A stretch of 64,000 nucleotides of DNA, from the NCBI RefSeq assembly GCF_000151665.1, contig NW_013171816.1, forward strand, positions 1,684,204-1,748,203. The letters run 5' to 3'. The position numbers and the translations under genes are program-made. The notes below the pieces were generated by a model. The model had not been told where the DNA came from. It saw only the letters and a list, made by a program, of their open reading frames with translations, and searched no databases. Shown here piece after piece: positions 1 through 11,002 of this stretch; position 1 is the stretch's first letter; each line of letters opens with the position of its first letter. This stretch comes from Blastocystis hominis (Eukaryota > Sar > Bigyra > Opalinata > Blastocystidae).

Positions 1-1150
1 GTTAGCAACTGAATTGTTTGGAGTTGGATCGAAGGATGAAGAATCACCAGAAGCTATGCCATTAAAAGAATACCAAAGAAATCAAAACTTTTAGAATACT
101 GGGCATGTATTGAATAACAAACGATGCGCATTGCATTGAAATCCGCTGTGATTGTCCCTCCACAAATGAATTTAGCAGCAGCAGCCAGTTATTGACACAA
201 TCTGCTTCCTTCAGCGGCTCTGACAGATCGTAGTAACACTCTTGATTCAATCGATTACAGATGGAGTGGAAATGCTGTAGTCCAAGAAGAAAAAGAGTGA
301 TCGACGATGGAAACAATTGTTTGTTTATGAGTGCAATGTGATTGAGTAGTTCCAATGATAACTCCAACAAATCGCTTGAGTTTTGGGAATCATTTGCTGC
401 TGTTGTGATTGCTTTCTGAATGGAAGGAATCATATTCTCAACGATGCCATTCATTCTGAGTGCAGCCACCACTTGGTCTTTCCGCTCCAGCTGATTCAAA
501 ATGTGATTTAAAAAGTAAAGAGAAGGAATCGAATTGATATGACTTGCTATCTCTTTTACACATTCAAATAGGTAATTCGAAACAGGAAAATGATCAATAA
601 TCACTTTGGTTCTTTCCAAATCGCAGGTGCCGAAGGATACTAAACATTTCGCCAACAAAACCAAATCCATTTCGTTGAGTACCTTGAATCCAGAAGCCAT
701 TATGATCTGCAAGTTAATCATTACATAGCAATTACATACATCACAAAGTGAAGCGTAAATAGCATCATTTGGAGAATAAAACATACAACTCATACCTAAC
801 TCTACAAACTTCGATGTCAGTTGTAAATTAGAATCCGGTGTAGTCACGGACAATAGAAAAATACTCAATAATTGTTGACAAGAGACAACATCAAGAGTAT
901 TTTTCAAATAGATACTATATTTCAATTACACTATGTCTGTACAAACCTTAGCAATAAGTGAAAGCTGCTATTGATAGACTTTGAAGAAAAATCGATTTTT
1001 GTTCCTTGCTTAACTTTCGAATATATTTCACTCACAGTTTCCTATGTAATAAAACAACCAAATTGTGAAAACAGTGATTCTCTCAAAATCGTTCTCATTC
1101 CCATCATACTCGTCTAACTCTTGCGTCAGTAGAGAAATGGAAGAATCCAT
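1..1150 (-). CDS. Helical-repeat protein, 3' part cut by window edge
   Basis: Proposed start is the ATG at 1150-1148 (protein begins MDSSISLLTQELDEYDG). Four introns with GT...AG borders fit the frame: 1042-1072 (31 nt), 915-946 (32 nt), 707-739 (33 nt) and 54-88 (35 nt). After the last one the frame runs open off the left edge. The spliced product is leucine- and isoleucine-rich, with helix-pair spacing typical of ARM/HEAT-type proteins, and has no signal peptide or membrane segment. I do not recognise the family; a proteasome-chaperone (PSMD5-like) or importin-like HEAT protein are both possible and neither is shown. It is divergent from the lectin gene with only about 70 bp between the starts, so the two probably share a promoter. 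Confidence 0.6.
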
Positions 1151-1221
1151 TCGATAAAATACACTTTGACTGCATGCCCAGGGGAACCGCGGTTTTTACC
1201 CCTTAATGAATTGGTATACAA

Positions 1222-2687
1222 ATGAACCGCGTCTATTTCGTTCTGTGCATTGTGCTCACGGCACTTGTATGTGCATATGATGTTAACCCTCTGTTGTCTT
1301 TCAGTGCTCCTTTCAAGGAATACTACCAAGATGGTAAATACGCCCCGTACACAGTGAGGATTAGGTACTAGAAAAATCCGTAATTGGCAGTGTACTGGAG
1401 ATGGAATCGTTAACGAGTATTTCGTGAGACTTACTCCAGATCGCCAAAGTAAGAACGGTGTCTTGTGGGCAGACAATACATTTAACAAGGGTGAGTTTGT
1501 GACGACCATCAAGTTCCGAATTAGCGGCCAAGTTAGGATTATCGATTTGGCTTATGGGTAGGGCAGTTCCCTGTTTGGTGATGGATTTGCAGTGTTTTTT
1601 ACGAAGCATCGCAGCCCCATTCCTGTAAGACTGATTGTTTCATGTTACGAGTCAGGGAAAGATGTATTCGCTAACTGACGTCTACTATGGATTCGCCGTG
1701 GTGTTCTCCACCTTCCGAAACACTGAAGTACCTTTGATGTCTATTTCCCACCCAGTTCTCTCGCTATCACCGCGATATCGCTATCTACCTCGGTGATGGC
1801 TACTCCAACGCCTTCACGCAAGACAAAGACCACACCGGCTGCTACGCCCGCTACCGCTTCCACGAGAAACGCCAAGACTTCTCCGTTTCCCCGTTTCTCC
1901 ATTTTGATTCTAGGTGGACAACTACGCGGTGGTGAAGATCGGCTACTCGGAATCCACGGGGCTGGTGCGCGTGGCGATCGACGAGAAAAACACGGGGAAG
2001 TTCACCACGTGCTTCACCGAAGCGACGCATTTCGAACCGGGCTGGTGGAGAGAAGCGACCATCGGGATCAGCGCCACGACCGGGCAGCTGGCGGACAACC
2101 ACGACATCCTGTCGGTGGAAACCGTGGAAGGCGAGGGGGACCCGGACAAGGTGGCTGTGAGCGTCCCGCGGGAAATCAAGGAGCTGGAGGAGGAGGAAAG
2201 CCACACGTTCCGCGAGATGATGACGCGGTACAGCGTGAATGAAGCGGCGCTGAGCGACTCGGCGAAGAAACTGCTGAAGGCGATGGAGCGCGTGGACCAG
2301 CGGCGTCATTTGGGGCTGAATAAGATGAAGCGAGAGCTCGAGCATAAGATCGTGGGTAGGTTTTCCCGCGGGGAATGAGGGGTAGCGGTGGATGAGTCAC
2401 TGAACAACATGATAAAGAAGCTGCAGAAGTCGAGCGATCTGTCGGAGAGCCGGATTCGCGAGGTGGAAAGCTCGCTGAAGTCGGAAGTGTCCTCGCTGAT
2501 GAGCAAGAAGCTGGATGAGCGCGTGCGAATCGTGGAGGAGGCGTTTAATAAGTCGCTGAAGGCGGCGGTCAAGCGAAGCAACACGGCGTGGATGATTCCG
2601 TTCGCGCTGGTGGTGGTCGTGATCGGAGGAGTGCTGATTGTAGTCTATGGCAAGTACCGAACCGCGCAGAAGACTCATCTTTTGTAA
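1222..2687 (+). CDS. L-type lectin cargo receptor (ERGIC-53/VIP36 type)
   Basis: Type I membrane lectin of the early secretory pathway, expected to bind high-mannose glycans on cargo between ER and Golgi. The N-terminus is a signal peptide (MNRVYFVLCIVLTALVCA). The lectin domain carries VRLTPDRQSKNGVLW, then FGDGFAVFFTK and, near its end, GQLADNHDILSVETVEGEG, all standard family landmarks. A charged coiled-coil stalk follows, then one transmembrane segment (WMIPFALVVVVIGGVLIVVYG) and a short tail ending KTHLL. The tail lacks the KKFF-type signal of ERGIC-53. At least six introns of 28-31 nt are needed; the first is 1334-1364, another is the 30-nt intron holding CCGCGG at 2366-2371. The stop is TAA at 2685-2687, with TGTTTGTT at 2710-2717 as the probable 3'-end signal. 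Confidence 0.9.
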
Positions 2688-2925
2688 ACGTCTGTGGGTA
2701 GAGTTTGGGTGTTTGTTGGGAACAAAGAGAGAAGTGGGTGGGATTTGGAGAAGCGAGAAACATGGAAGGAATGGGAGCGAGAATCGAAGATTTTTGTTTG
2801 GGATGGTTTGGAAATGGTGATTTTGAGTTCGAGAAATGGAAAAATTGATGAATCATCGATCAGATGATCCTATCTATAGAATGCTATTCACTGGTTAATC
2901 TTTAAATCATTTACTGCACTGCAAT

Positions 2926-2960
2926 CTACTCCACTCCACTCCACTCCACTCCACTCCATA
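2926..2960. repeat. (CCACT)n microsatellite
   Basis: About six to seven copies of a 5-bp unit directly beyond the stop codon of the minus-strand Sec14-like gene, so it probably lies in that gene's 3' end. Confidence 0.8.
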
Positions 2961-4353
2961 TCATTCCTTTTTCAAACAAACACTCCACTCTTCTTCCTCT
3001 TCCAATTCCTCTCCACCCTTCGCGATCTTCACTTCATAGCTCACGCTGCAGCTTCCCCACGAGCTTTTCGAGTTATCGAACACCAGCCTCATCATTCCAT
3101 CCGCTCCCGCCTTCCACTTCCCGCTCTCCAGCGAGTTCTGCGTGCTGACGTGCTTCTGCATCACCGTCTCCACTTCCTTTCCCTGCTGCACGAACAGCAC
3201 TTTGAAATCGATTTCGCGGTCCAGCGTGCTGAAATACCAGCCGATCGTCTCTCCGCTCGCGATCGGCAGCTCCACCTACCCCTAACAACAACGCGGTTTC
3301 GGTCCTACATTCTCCGCACTTCCGCCGTGTACAGTTAGAACGTCGGTAAACGCGGAAGTTTTCTATTCGACATGTGGATCATGTCCTACTTCGTTAATCG
3401 CTTTTCCGGGTACGCAGCCCCCTTCACACTCGCAGGAACCGCCGTAAATCTTCGGGAGATCCTCTGCTTTGAAGTAAGCGAGAAGCATGGCTGGGCGAGG
3501 AATGCGCTTCAGCTTTTGCTTCTGAAGAGTCGTCATCCAGGGCTGAATGACTGAAAAATAAGAATAAAAAAGAACGAAACAAACAGTTCCAGAAGAAATT
3601 AAAAATGGGAGGATAATTTACAACATAAATGACGTCACACGTTTCGGGATAATAGTACGTGTGAATTAAAATCATCTCCTTGAAGATTGACATGGCCTTC
3701 AGATTCATGTGGCGCGACAGCGAAAGCCCGTCTAAATCGATAATTGTCGCGTTACCGACGTAGTCAACGCCCAAATTCTTGCTTGCTTCGCGCGAGAGCT
3801 TGTCCATGTATTCATTGTAGTAAATGTGAGCAGAGATGATTTCCTCTGTGGAATATCGCTATGAAATAAACAGATATCAAAACAAAGGAAAACGCATAAA
3901 ATATGGCGAAGATTCAAATGACCCACATTGAACATAGTACAAGGCTACGTGAAATACTCTCCACTAACAATACTCTTCCATAGCGATCTGTTTTGTGCGT
4001 TTTGTACAGCAGAATTCGGGAAATCGTATCGTGATTCTGCGGAAAAAACACTACCTTACTCGTACCTTCTTGATAACTTCATTTTCCAATATCGAATCGA
4101 TATTATTGTCCCGTCTCCAAGCGACCAGGCGTTGAATTCGACTCACTACGGAACATGCCACAGACCTTCCTTACGAGCGCTTCGTTTATTGAAATTCGAC
4201 GTATACAAGTAGCGAAAGAGCAACTGGTCCTCCAAAGTCTCCGTCACTTCTAGAGTTCATTGTTTTCCTATTCTTCTCACCATTCTGTTTGATGTATGTT
4301 TTGAACTCCTCCAGCGCTGGTTTCTTCTCTTCAGGGATTTTGAAGTTTTGCAT
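2961..4353 (-). CDS. Sec14-like CRAL-TRIO/GOLD lipid-transfer protein
   Basis: Phosphatidylinositol/lipid-binding protein of the SEC14L/patellin group. The start is the ATG at 4353-4351 (MQNFKIPEEKKPALEEF), followed by a CRAL-TRIO-N-like helix region. The CRAL-TRIO core is clear: NATIIDLDGLSLSRHMN, then KAMSIFKEMILIHTYYYPET and CDVIYVVN. The C-terminal GOLD domain includes SGETIGWYFSTLDREIDFKV, and the protein ends with an acidic stretch before the stop at 2961-2963. Several introns of about 30 nt break the frame; one is the 33-nt intron ending just upstream of the exon that codes VELPIASGETIG. The gene converges on the lectin gene and diverges from the derlin gene with about 85 bp between starts. 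Exact inner splice sites were not all resolved. Confidence 0.85.
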
Positions 4354-4438
4354 TTTAAAAAATCACTGTCCTAAGAGTGAGAATCTATCTGTATGACAAG
4401 AGATTATAAAGAATTGTGATGACTGGTTATGTATTCTA

Positions 4439-5153
4439 ATGCACAGATACAAGGAGTTACCGAAAATCACAGTCTTCTTTCTGTTGATCTCCATTGTTAC
4501 TGGAGCTCTTGTCACAGGTAAATCTGCTTATTCAAAAGGTAAACTGCAGCACAGAATCGGTGGATAATGTATTTCTCAATTCATCGCCGAATTCTGTTTT
4601 CCAAGAGAGGCGTACTTTTTAACTTATTTGAATGTAAGACACTAGCTCTTGTGTTTGATCCCATCCATTTTCTTCACGGGAAAGCTCTCTGTTGGGTTTT
4701 TGTTCTCTGCAATCTTCGATATGAAGTGTATGTGGGGTTTAGAGAGCAACACGTTTAAGAACCACAAGGCGGACTTTCTCTGGATGCTCATTTACTGCGC
4801 TCTGGGCACATGTGTTCTAAGCCTGTTCGTTCCTGCGTACATTATTATCGGTATCTCGCTGCGCTATTTCATCCTGTATTACTGGGCACGCCGAAATCCC
4901 TTTTTCAAAGTGAGCCTGTACTTCATCCCCTTGAAGTCGACGTATCTCCCCTTCGCTCTTCTTCTCCTGAATTTCGTCACAACTGCCGAGTTTTTCTTTC
5001 CATTCAGATAATGAGAATAGAATTCCTTGGAGTGGAATCATCGGCGTCCTCTTGAGTCATGCGTATTACTTTGCGCGTGACGTCGTTCCTATTGTGTATA
5101 TGCGTCAGAAGAAGCCGATTCCGCGAATAACACGTGCTCCAATGTGGCTGTGA
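4439..5153 (+). CDS. Derlin (Der1-like ER-associated degradation protein)
   Basis: Multi-pass rhomboid-like pseudoprotease expected in the ER membrane, working in retrotranslocation of misfolded proteins. The start is MHRYKELPKITVFFLLISIV, matching the derlin N-terminus (short polar segment, then first membrane helix). Further landmarks are ADFLWMLIYCALG and KSTYLPFALLLLNFV, which line up with the derlin ADYLFMLL and KACYLPW regions. The last membrane part is SGIIGVLLSHAYYFARDVVP, and the protein ends PIPRITRAPMWL. Three introns are suggested: after the first helix (ending at the cag near 4540), a 34-nt intron ending ctag near 4648, and one of about 32 nt ending at the ttcag near 5008. No TGTTTGTT was seen after the TGA. 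Confidence 0.75.
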
Positions 5154-5302
5154 GGAAGAATGTGGAGATTGAGGTGTAGGAGAAAATTGTGCGGAGAAGT
5201 GTACGAAATCAAAGAACATAGAGAGTAGTTGCAAGGAGTGAAGTTCGCAAAAGGAAGGAGAGAATCAAGATTAATTTGAGTGTTGTAGGGGGAAAACGTT
5301 TT

Positions 5303-5482
5303 ATGGATTTTGTGATTCTGTACCTTGTAATTTTTGTTTTAACGATTGTTTTGCTGGTTACACCCCTGAATGTCGTGCTGAGGCGTTTTCACGACTATTT
5401 ACGTTCGCAAAATGATGGAAACGAAGAGTCATACATATTTAATTCCTTGTTGATTTGTAGAATGAAGAAGAAGGAGGATTGA
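5303..5482 (+). CDS. Small single-pass membrane protein with KKXX tail
   Basis: The ATG at 5303 opens a protein with one strong hydrophobic segment (FVILYLVIFVLTIVLLVTPL), followed by a basic/polar stretch. A 33-nt GT...TAG intron lies near the 3' end; because its length is a multiple of three it is open when unspliced. Spliced, the protein is about 48 residues and ends EEMKKKED, so lysines sit at -3 and -4, a canonical dilysine ER-retrieval motif. Type I topology with a cytosolic C-terminus is therefore likely. I do not recognise the family. It sits between derlin and Prp18 on the same strand. Confidence 0.5.
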   Translation: MDFVILYLVIFVLTIVLLVTPLNVVLRRFHDYLRSQNDGNEESYIFNSLLICRMKKKED

Positions 5483-5621
5483 CTGTACTCCGGCGCCTAC
5501 TATTTCATATCGAGCATTTACTTCATTTGTATATTATGAATACGATCTGTTTGATCTAAACAACTAAACACTTCAACGAAATTATCTACATATCTATTTT
5601 TTGTTCAACTTTTCACTTCAG

Positions 5622-6344
5622 ATGGACAAGAAGGAAGAGAGTAAGGTCGAATTCTGAGTAGTGATGTCTTAGAAAAGGTTGAACTAACTCAGGAGGAAGA
5701 AGAGTTAAAAGTCACAATTGCACAGAAGGAGCGCATGGAAAGGGACCATGACGCTATAAAAGAATATTATAAAGTACATTCAATGCCATTTTATCAACTC
5801 TAGGGTTTACTCAAGGAATGGGCCGACGATTTGGCTGCCCGTCCTCTAGAAGAGAAGAAATCGCCCGAGGGACGAGAAGCAACGAAACAATGTCAACAGG
5901 TTGCTGATACTCTCAAGGGATTCTTCAAATTGTGCACAAAGCGAGTGCGTTTTTTATAATTATTGTGAATGGTAGCGAATTCCCTATGATATTCGTCGCA
6001 ACTTGCTAAAGATACGTGATCAAATGGAGGAAGGAGATTACCGAGAAGTGATGAAATGAGTTGGAGATGAACTGTAGGCATACCGCACCTACCTGTTGAT
6101 CACAGTCGGAAATGCTGCTTGGCCGATCGGAGTAGCTGCAACCGGAATCTACGAACGGTCAAGTCGCGAGCGCATCACACAATCGAGCGTTGGACGTGAT
6201 TGCAGAAAGATTAGTTGATGCGTAGATGCGATGCTGAACGATACAGTGCGAATTTACCTGACCATGATCAAGCGTTTGATGAATTATAAAGAATCCAAGT
6301 CTCCTGGGGTCGTTCCTTCAGGTTGTATTTTACCCGCAAAGTGT
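5622..6344 (+). CDS. PRPF18: Pre-mRNA-splicing factor Prp18
   Basis: Second-step splicing factor acting with Slu7 in the spliceosome. The C-terminal Prp18 domain is clear: IPYDIRRNLLKIRDQMEEGD, then VGNAAWPIGVAATGIYERSS, then HAMLNDTVRIYLTMIKRLM. Introns of about 30 nt fit at near 5642, near 5776 and at gtgcg...gtag (about 5945-5975), gtgatg...gtag (30 nt) and gtgatt...gtag (30 nt, ending at 6224). The product is only about 200 residues, against about 340 in animals: it starts MDKKEE and the usual N-terminal PRP4-like segment was not found upstream. After the homology the frame runs on without an encoded stop up to a TGTTTGTT at 6347-6354; the stop is probably made by polyadenylation at T6342. 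Confidence 0.85.
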
Positions 6345-6354
6345 TCTGTTTGTT
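6342..6354 (+). promoter_or_regulatory. Poly(A) site that creates the Prp18 stop codon
   Basis: T6342 is the first base of an in-frame TGT codon. Four bases separate it from TGTTTGTT at 6347-6354. Cleavage after T6342 plus the poly(A) tail would give an in-frame TAA. In Blastocystis this octamer is known to sit a few bases downstream of poly(A) sites. The spacing is the same as in the exportin-7 gene. Confidence 0.65.
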
Positions 6355-6589
6355 CACAAACGCTGCTACAAAGCATACGCGCTTCGTAATACGTCGGAAT
6401 TCTCAAGGGAAAACGAATAGTCGTGCTTTCAGTTCAAAGGAACTATTATCAGTAGTCTCGAGGTAGGTATATTTAAAGTCTTTGTCCTCTTTTGTGCAAG
6501 CATATGGGGAGGACATGGTTTGAGCTTTTTTCTTTGACATTTCACTTTTTGCGCACTTCGACTAATTCGGTGTGTAGACTCTATAGAAA

Positions 6590-9500
6590 ATGGATCAGGA
6601 GAGTTTTCAAAAATTTGAAAATCTGTGCAACGCTGTTTTCGGCAATGTTGGAAATGGTAGTACTCCCGAAGCTCGATCAATGCTTGAATCAATCTGCTTG
6701 AGTCCTGATTTCGTGGAAAAGTCTGAGTTGGGACTTTGGTTCGTTCTGACTAATAGAACCATTTTCGAGAACTCGAAAAACATTTACGCGCTTCATGTAA
6801 CAGGCACATCGCTGATCAAGGTTATGACTGATTACTGGAATAACTACGACATTGATCAAAAGTTAAGAATCCGTATGATTGCAAGAGCGTGATCGACATA
6901 GGCGACTTTGTTCTTGAATATCTAATCAAGAACGGGATTAATCTTCCGAAACACGTCACCACTACCCTTTGTACATTAATCTGCCGTATCACAAGTCTAT
7001 CCTGGATGATCGACACGCGTCAGCGCGACATTCTCGACAAGATGCAGAAATTCACCGAGTCTCCCGAGAACTGTGTGCTCGCCCTCAAGATTCTCGACGA
7101 ATTAGTCAACGAAATCAATCCCCAAAGTACCTCTGTTTCCCCTTTTCCACCCAGAAAAAAGCACCGTGCAGCAGAACAAAACGGCTCTCAACTTCCGAGA
7201 CACCAACCTCTTCAACATCCTCAAGCTGGCGGTGGACATGCTCTCCAAATCGCTCATCACCGACGACGCCACGATGGGATCCCCCGATCTTCGCTACCAG
7301 CTCTACGACGCTTCCCTGCAGCTCTTCACGCGGTGCTGCTCGTTCGACAGCAAGGTGAGCGCGGGAGAGGAGCTCTGGGAGATCCACCCGACGCTGAATC
7401 TTCCGGAGAAGTGGATGCGCGACGTGCTGCAGAACAAGACGTTCGAGCTGCTGTTTAACGTGTACAATCAATGCGTGGATCCGCTCACGACGACCACGCT
7501 GGACGCGCTGCTGTGGCTGCTGTACGCGCCTCGCGCGGATTTGTACGCGGCGGAGACGAGCGAGGACATCTTCGGGACGATCATGAAGGGACTGACGGGG
7601 ATTCTGAGCAGCAAACACGGCTTGGACAACCCGGACACGATCCACAGCTTCGTGCAGATCGTGGATCGTTTCAAAGTGAGGGTGGAGCTGTGGGTTTATG
7701 GATAGATGGTGATGAATCTGCGGCTCTCGCCCGAGCCCGTGCTGCGGACCTACATGGGCCAATTGCAGGAGTTTACGAGCCTGCTGCTGGGGAATCTCGA
7801 GGCGTACCACAACTCGCTCACGTACTTGTTCCATTTCTGGTCGGTGCTGGCGCAGGATCTCGCGCGTTCGATGGGCGAGAGCCTGCGCGAGGTGAAGGAG
7901 ATCATGGAGAAGGTAGTGCTCCAGCTCGCGGAGCAGTACATCCGGCAGCGCCTGGGCTTCGCCGAGGAGTTCATCCAGAGCGTGAAGGACGACGTGCTGT
8001 GCGACATGGACTCGGTGTATTGGGAAATGAAGTACATCGGACTCATGCTTCGATTCAAGCTCGATCTCGGGAGCAAGCTCGTCGCGGATCTCTACGACGC
8101 GCTGCTCCGCGAATACAACGTTGCTCTATCGCTCCTCTTTCACTGCAGAACCAGGGCCGCATCGCCACCACGCTGCGCATCAGCGGCGGAAACAACACGC
8201 AAATGCAGTACCAAACCGTCGTTCTGGAGTGTATCCCTCCTCCCTTTCCCCTCAACCCCAGGCAAACTCGCCTGGATGATCCACTTCATCACTCACATCC
8301 TCGCCGGTCAGCGGTTCTCCGTCGCCCAGGTCGATCAGGGCGAGGAAGTCATCGACGCCGATCTCTGCAAGCGCGTTTTCAACCTCAGCCACTCCATCTG
8401 GTATCGCATGAACATGGTTCCACGTTTCCACTGTTTGGGAGTGTAGAAAAACTCCGATCGTCCCGATCCGCGTCTCGAAATCGCGATTATCACGTTCTTC
8501 TCCACCTTCCGCGAGATGTACCGCCGACTCCCGCGGTTAATCGTAGCTTCTCATCGCTCACGTTGCAATCGGTAACCGAGAGCAACTCGATCGCGTACCA
8601 ATCCATCTCCACCATGAAGCAAATGGCATGCTCTCTTTGTCCCGCCTCTCACAGCTAGGCGTTCGGGCGTTTCTTCGAGCGAATGGGCCTGGGCGACTTC
8701 ACCGCGATTATGAACAAGATCGTGGAGAAGGTGTGCAGCAATTTACGCTACTGGGGCGACACGGACTGCGTCATCGAGGTGAGTCTCCGTCTGTTTTTGG
8801 AGCTGAGCCGAGGCTACCAAGGCTGCCGCATGCTTCTCGGGCTCGAAAGCGTCGAGTTTCTCCTCCAGAACCACACCGTTCCATTCGAATTCGATCGTCT
8901 CACACGCAGGAAGAGACCTTCAAGTTCCTGGGCTCCCCGCGGTTATTGTCGATGCGGAACCAGTACTACGCCTCGCTGACGCGGTTGGTGCTGATGGACA
9001 ACGTGCCCGGACGCCTGGAGATGTTCCTCGCGCCCTTCCTGTCGATGCTGCAGCTGCTACAGCAGCAGCAGGACTTCGCGCAGGGGAACGTAACAGTATT
9101 CCGCGGAGAGCCGGTGCGATGTAGATCCAGCTGGTGAAGCTGTTTAAGGATCTGCGAGGCGTGAGCGACTCCTGCACGGATTCGCGGTCCTATGGAATTC
9201 TATTCGAAACTTTGTAGCCAAAATCAGGGGAAATTCTGGAGTAGATCGGAGCTGTTATTCGCGGTAATGCAGAAGACGGTGTCGGCGTTCCACGGGAATG
9301 ACGAGGTGTGCAACGCGATGCTCCGCTGCCTGGTTTCGTTCGTGTAATACTATTCCTCTCCCTGCACCGCAGCTCGAACGACGATTCCCGCGTGGATTCC
9401 GGCAGCACCAGCACCAACGGTATCACGCTCTTCAAGAAAACCGCGGTGATCCTCTGCGAGTACATCCAGCTTCTGATGGCGTCGTACCAGGATTTCGTGG

Positions 9501-10357
9501 GCGATAACCGCGGGGATGATGGGTAGTCGTTGGCTCCGGACGGAGTGTTCACGTGCGCGCGGCTGGTGCTGCAGGCGCTGAATAAAATGCTGAGTAGGGG
9601 AGGGGAAGAGGAGGTCGATGCTAGCGGGGAAGTACGTTCCGTTCGGCGTGTTCGTGCTGTATAACGACAACTGCCTGCAGCAGACGCTGGAGGCGTGCAT
9701 GACGATCGTGCTGCGCATGCCGTTCTTCCAGATGGAGGTGGAAACGGGGAACCGGAGTGAGGGATAGAAGCGGCAGAAGCTGGAGAAGGCGGCGTTTACG
9801 TTTATTGATATTCTGTTTACGAACCATATCGAGACGCTGAGTCGCATGGCTCCGGAAGGGTTCATCAACTTGATGCGGTTTGTGGTGATTGGATTGGACG
9901 CGTATGGTAGGGAGAATGGGAAGGAAGGGCTGACGCGTAGATGAGGAGACGATGGGCAAATGTGCGGATTGCATCGATCAGCTGGCAACGTATTATTATC
10001 TGAACCGGACGCGAGAGACGCCGACGATGCTGCGGTTGAATCAGATCGTGAGCGAAAACGCGTCGCTTTGGAACGATTTGTTCGAGAAGATTATGAACTC
10101 GCTGCTCTTTAATAAGACCTCAAGTGATATTTTGTCGAGGCCGATTCACTCTATTTTGCTAGTGGATATCAATGTCGCCGAGAACTATTATAGAGTGATC
10201 GCTTCCAGACAGCCGAATGATGTGATTATGAAGCTCAAGAATTCGATGATAACGCTGACACAGAATATGGACAAAACGTTAGAGCCTATCTTAAGAGATC
10301 AGTTCTGTGAAAAATGTAAAGACTTCAAAAATGAGGTGTTAAGTTATCTTGTTCTTT
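6590..10357 (+). CDS. XPO7: Exportin-7 / RanBP16-like nuclear export receptor
   Basis: Importin-beta-superfamily receptor that should carry cargo out of the nucleus with Ran-GTP. Similarity runs through the length. It starts MDQESFQKFENLCNAVFG, continues with LSWMIDTRQRDILDKM, LVNEINPQ and FRDTNLFNILKLAVDML, then NLRYWGDTDCVIE and SRGYQGCRMLLGLESVEFLL, then FLGSPRLLSMRNQYYASLTR, and ends KCKDFKNEV. This order is that of animal XPO7. At least 14 introns of 28-38 nt are required, for example gtgagg...atag (30 nt) before 7707, a gtatcc...ccag intron near 8240, and three GT...TAG introns between 9500 and 9950. One junction near 8630 fits a GC...AG intron. The encoded stop at 10390-10392 lies past the homology; a polyadenylation-made stop at T10357 is more likely. 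Confidence 0.9.
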
Positions 10358-10369
10358 GGCGTGTTTGTG
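10357..10369 (+). promoter_or_regulatory. Poly(A) site that creates the exportin-7 stop codon
   Basis: T10357 is position 1 of an in-frame TGG codon. Four bases later comes TGTTTGTG (10362-10369), one mismatch from TGTTTGTT. Cleavage after T10357 would give UAA right after ...SYLVL, about 11 codons before the genomic TAA. Geometry is identical to the Prp18 gene. Confidence 0.6.
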
Positions 10370-10392
10370 CTAACAAGCAAATAAACAAATAA

Positions 10393-11002
10393 AAAAATAT
10401 ATGGGTTACGCTGCAAGTCGCTTTCTTCCCTTGCTCCGTCTATTTGCGAGAATTTGGCGACCATCACCTAGAGATCGTTCGAATTTTTGTAATTTCTACT
10501 TGTTGCTAAACGATGTAAAAATCCGTGCTTTCTTTGACGACGAATATTGCTCGGTTGGAAAGTTCTCTTAATAAACGAAAAAGGGCTTATCACTGTATAT
10601 CAACCAATTTTACTAAGAGCAAATACATGAGTCAACTAATGGGAACAGTCTCAACGAGGTTAGACCCAGAGCACTTCCATAAATCGTAACAATGGCAGGC
10701 TGAAGGAAGGTAAACCCTATATGTAATGAATCGGCATCAAAATCGAACGAGAAACTAGAGCCATTTTTACGAAATAAAGCAAAAAAGCAATGCGGCGAAA
10801 ACGGTTATTGTGTGCATTTGCCGATGGCCGAGGTTCTATTGATTTGCAAGTATTAGAATAGAGTTTATTGCGGCCTTTGCCAATATCTCAGCAAGACAGT
10901 ACTGTTAAGAAATATAGTTTTGAGTTTTCTTTTCGTTCAATATAGAGTTTCTAAAAGACTTTTATATCCTTCGAGAATTGGCAAATCGTATATTGCAGCA
11001 GA
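10393..11002. other. Intergenic, nothing recognised
   Basis: About 600 bases without a supported gene, tRNA or repeat. It separates the exportin-7 3' end from the chromatin-protein start and presumably holds the latter's promoter. Confidence 0.6.

Noticed and set aside
1126-1609. Minus-strand frames opposite the lectin gene start
   Set aside because: Signal peptide, lectin motifs and splice borders on the plus strand explain this segment; the minus frames show no family and overlap the promoter region.
10393-11002. tRNA or other small RNA in the intergenic gap
   Set aside because: No paired A and B box-like blocks or cloverleaf were visible by eye.
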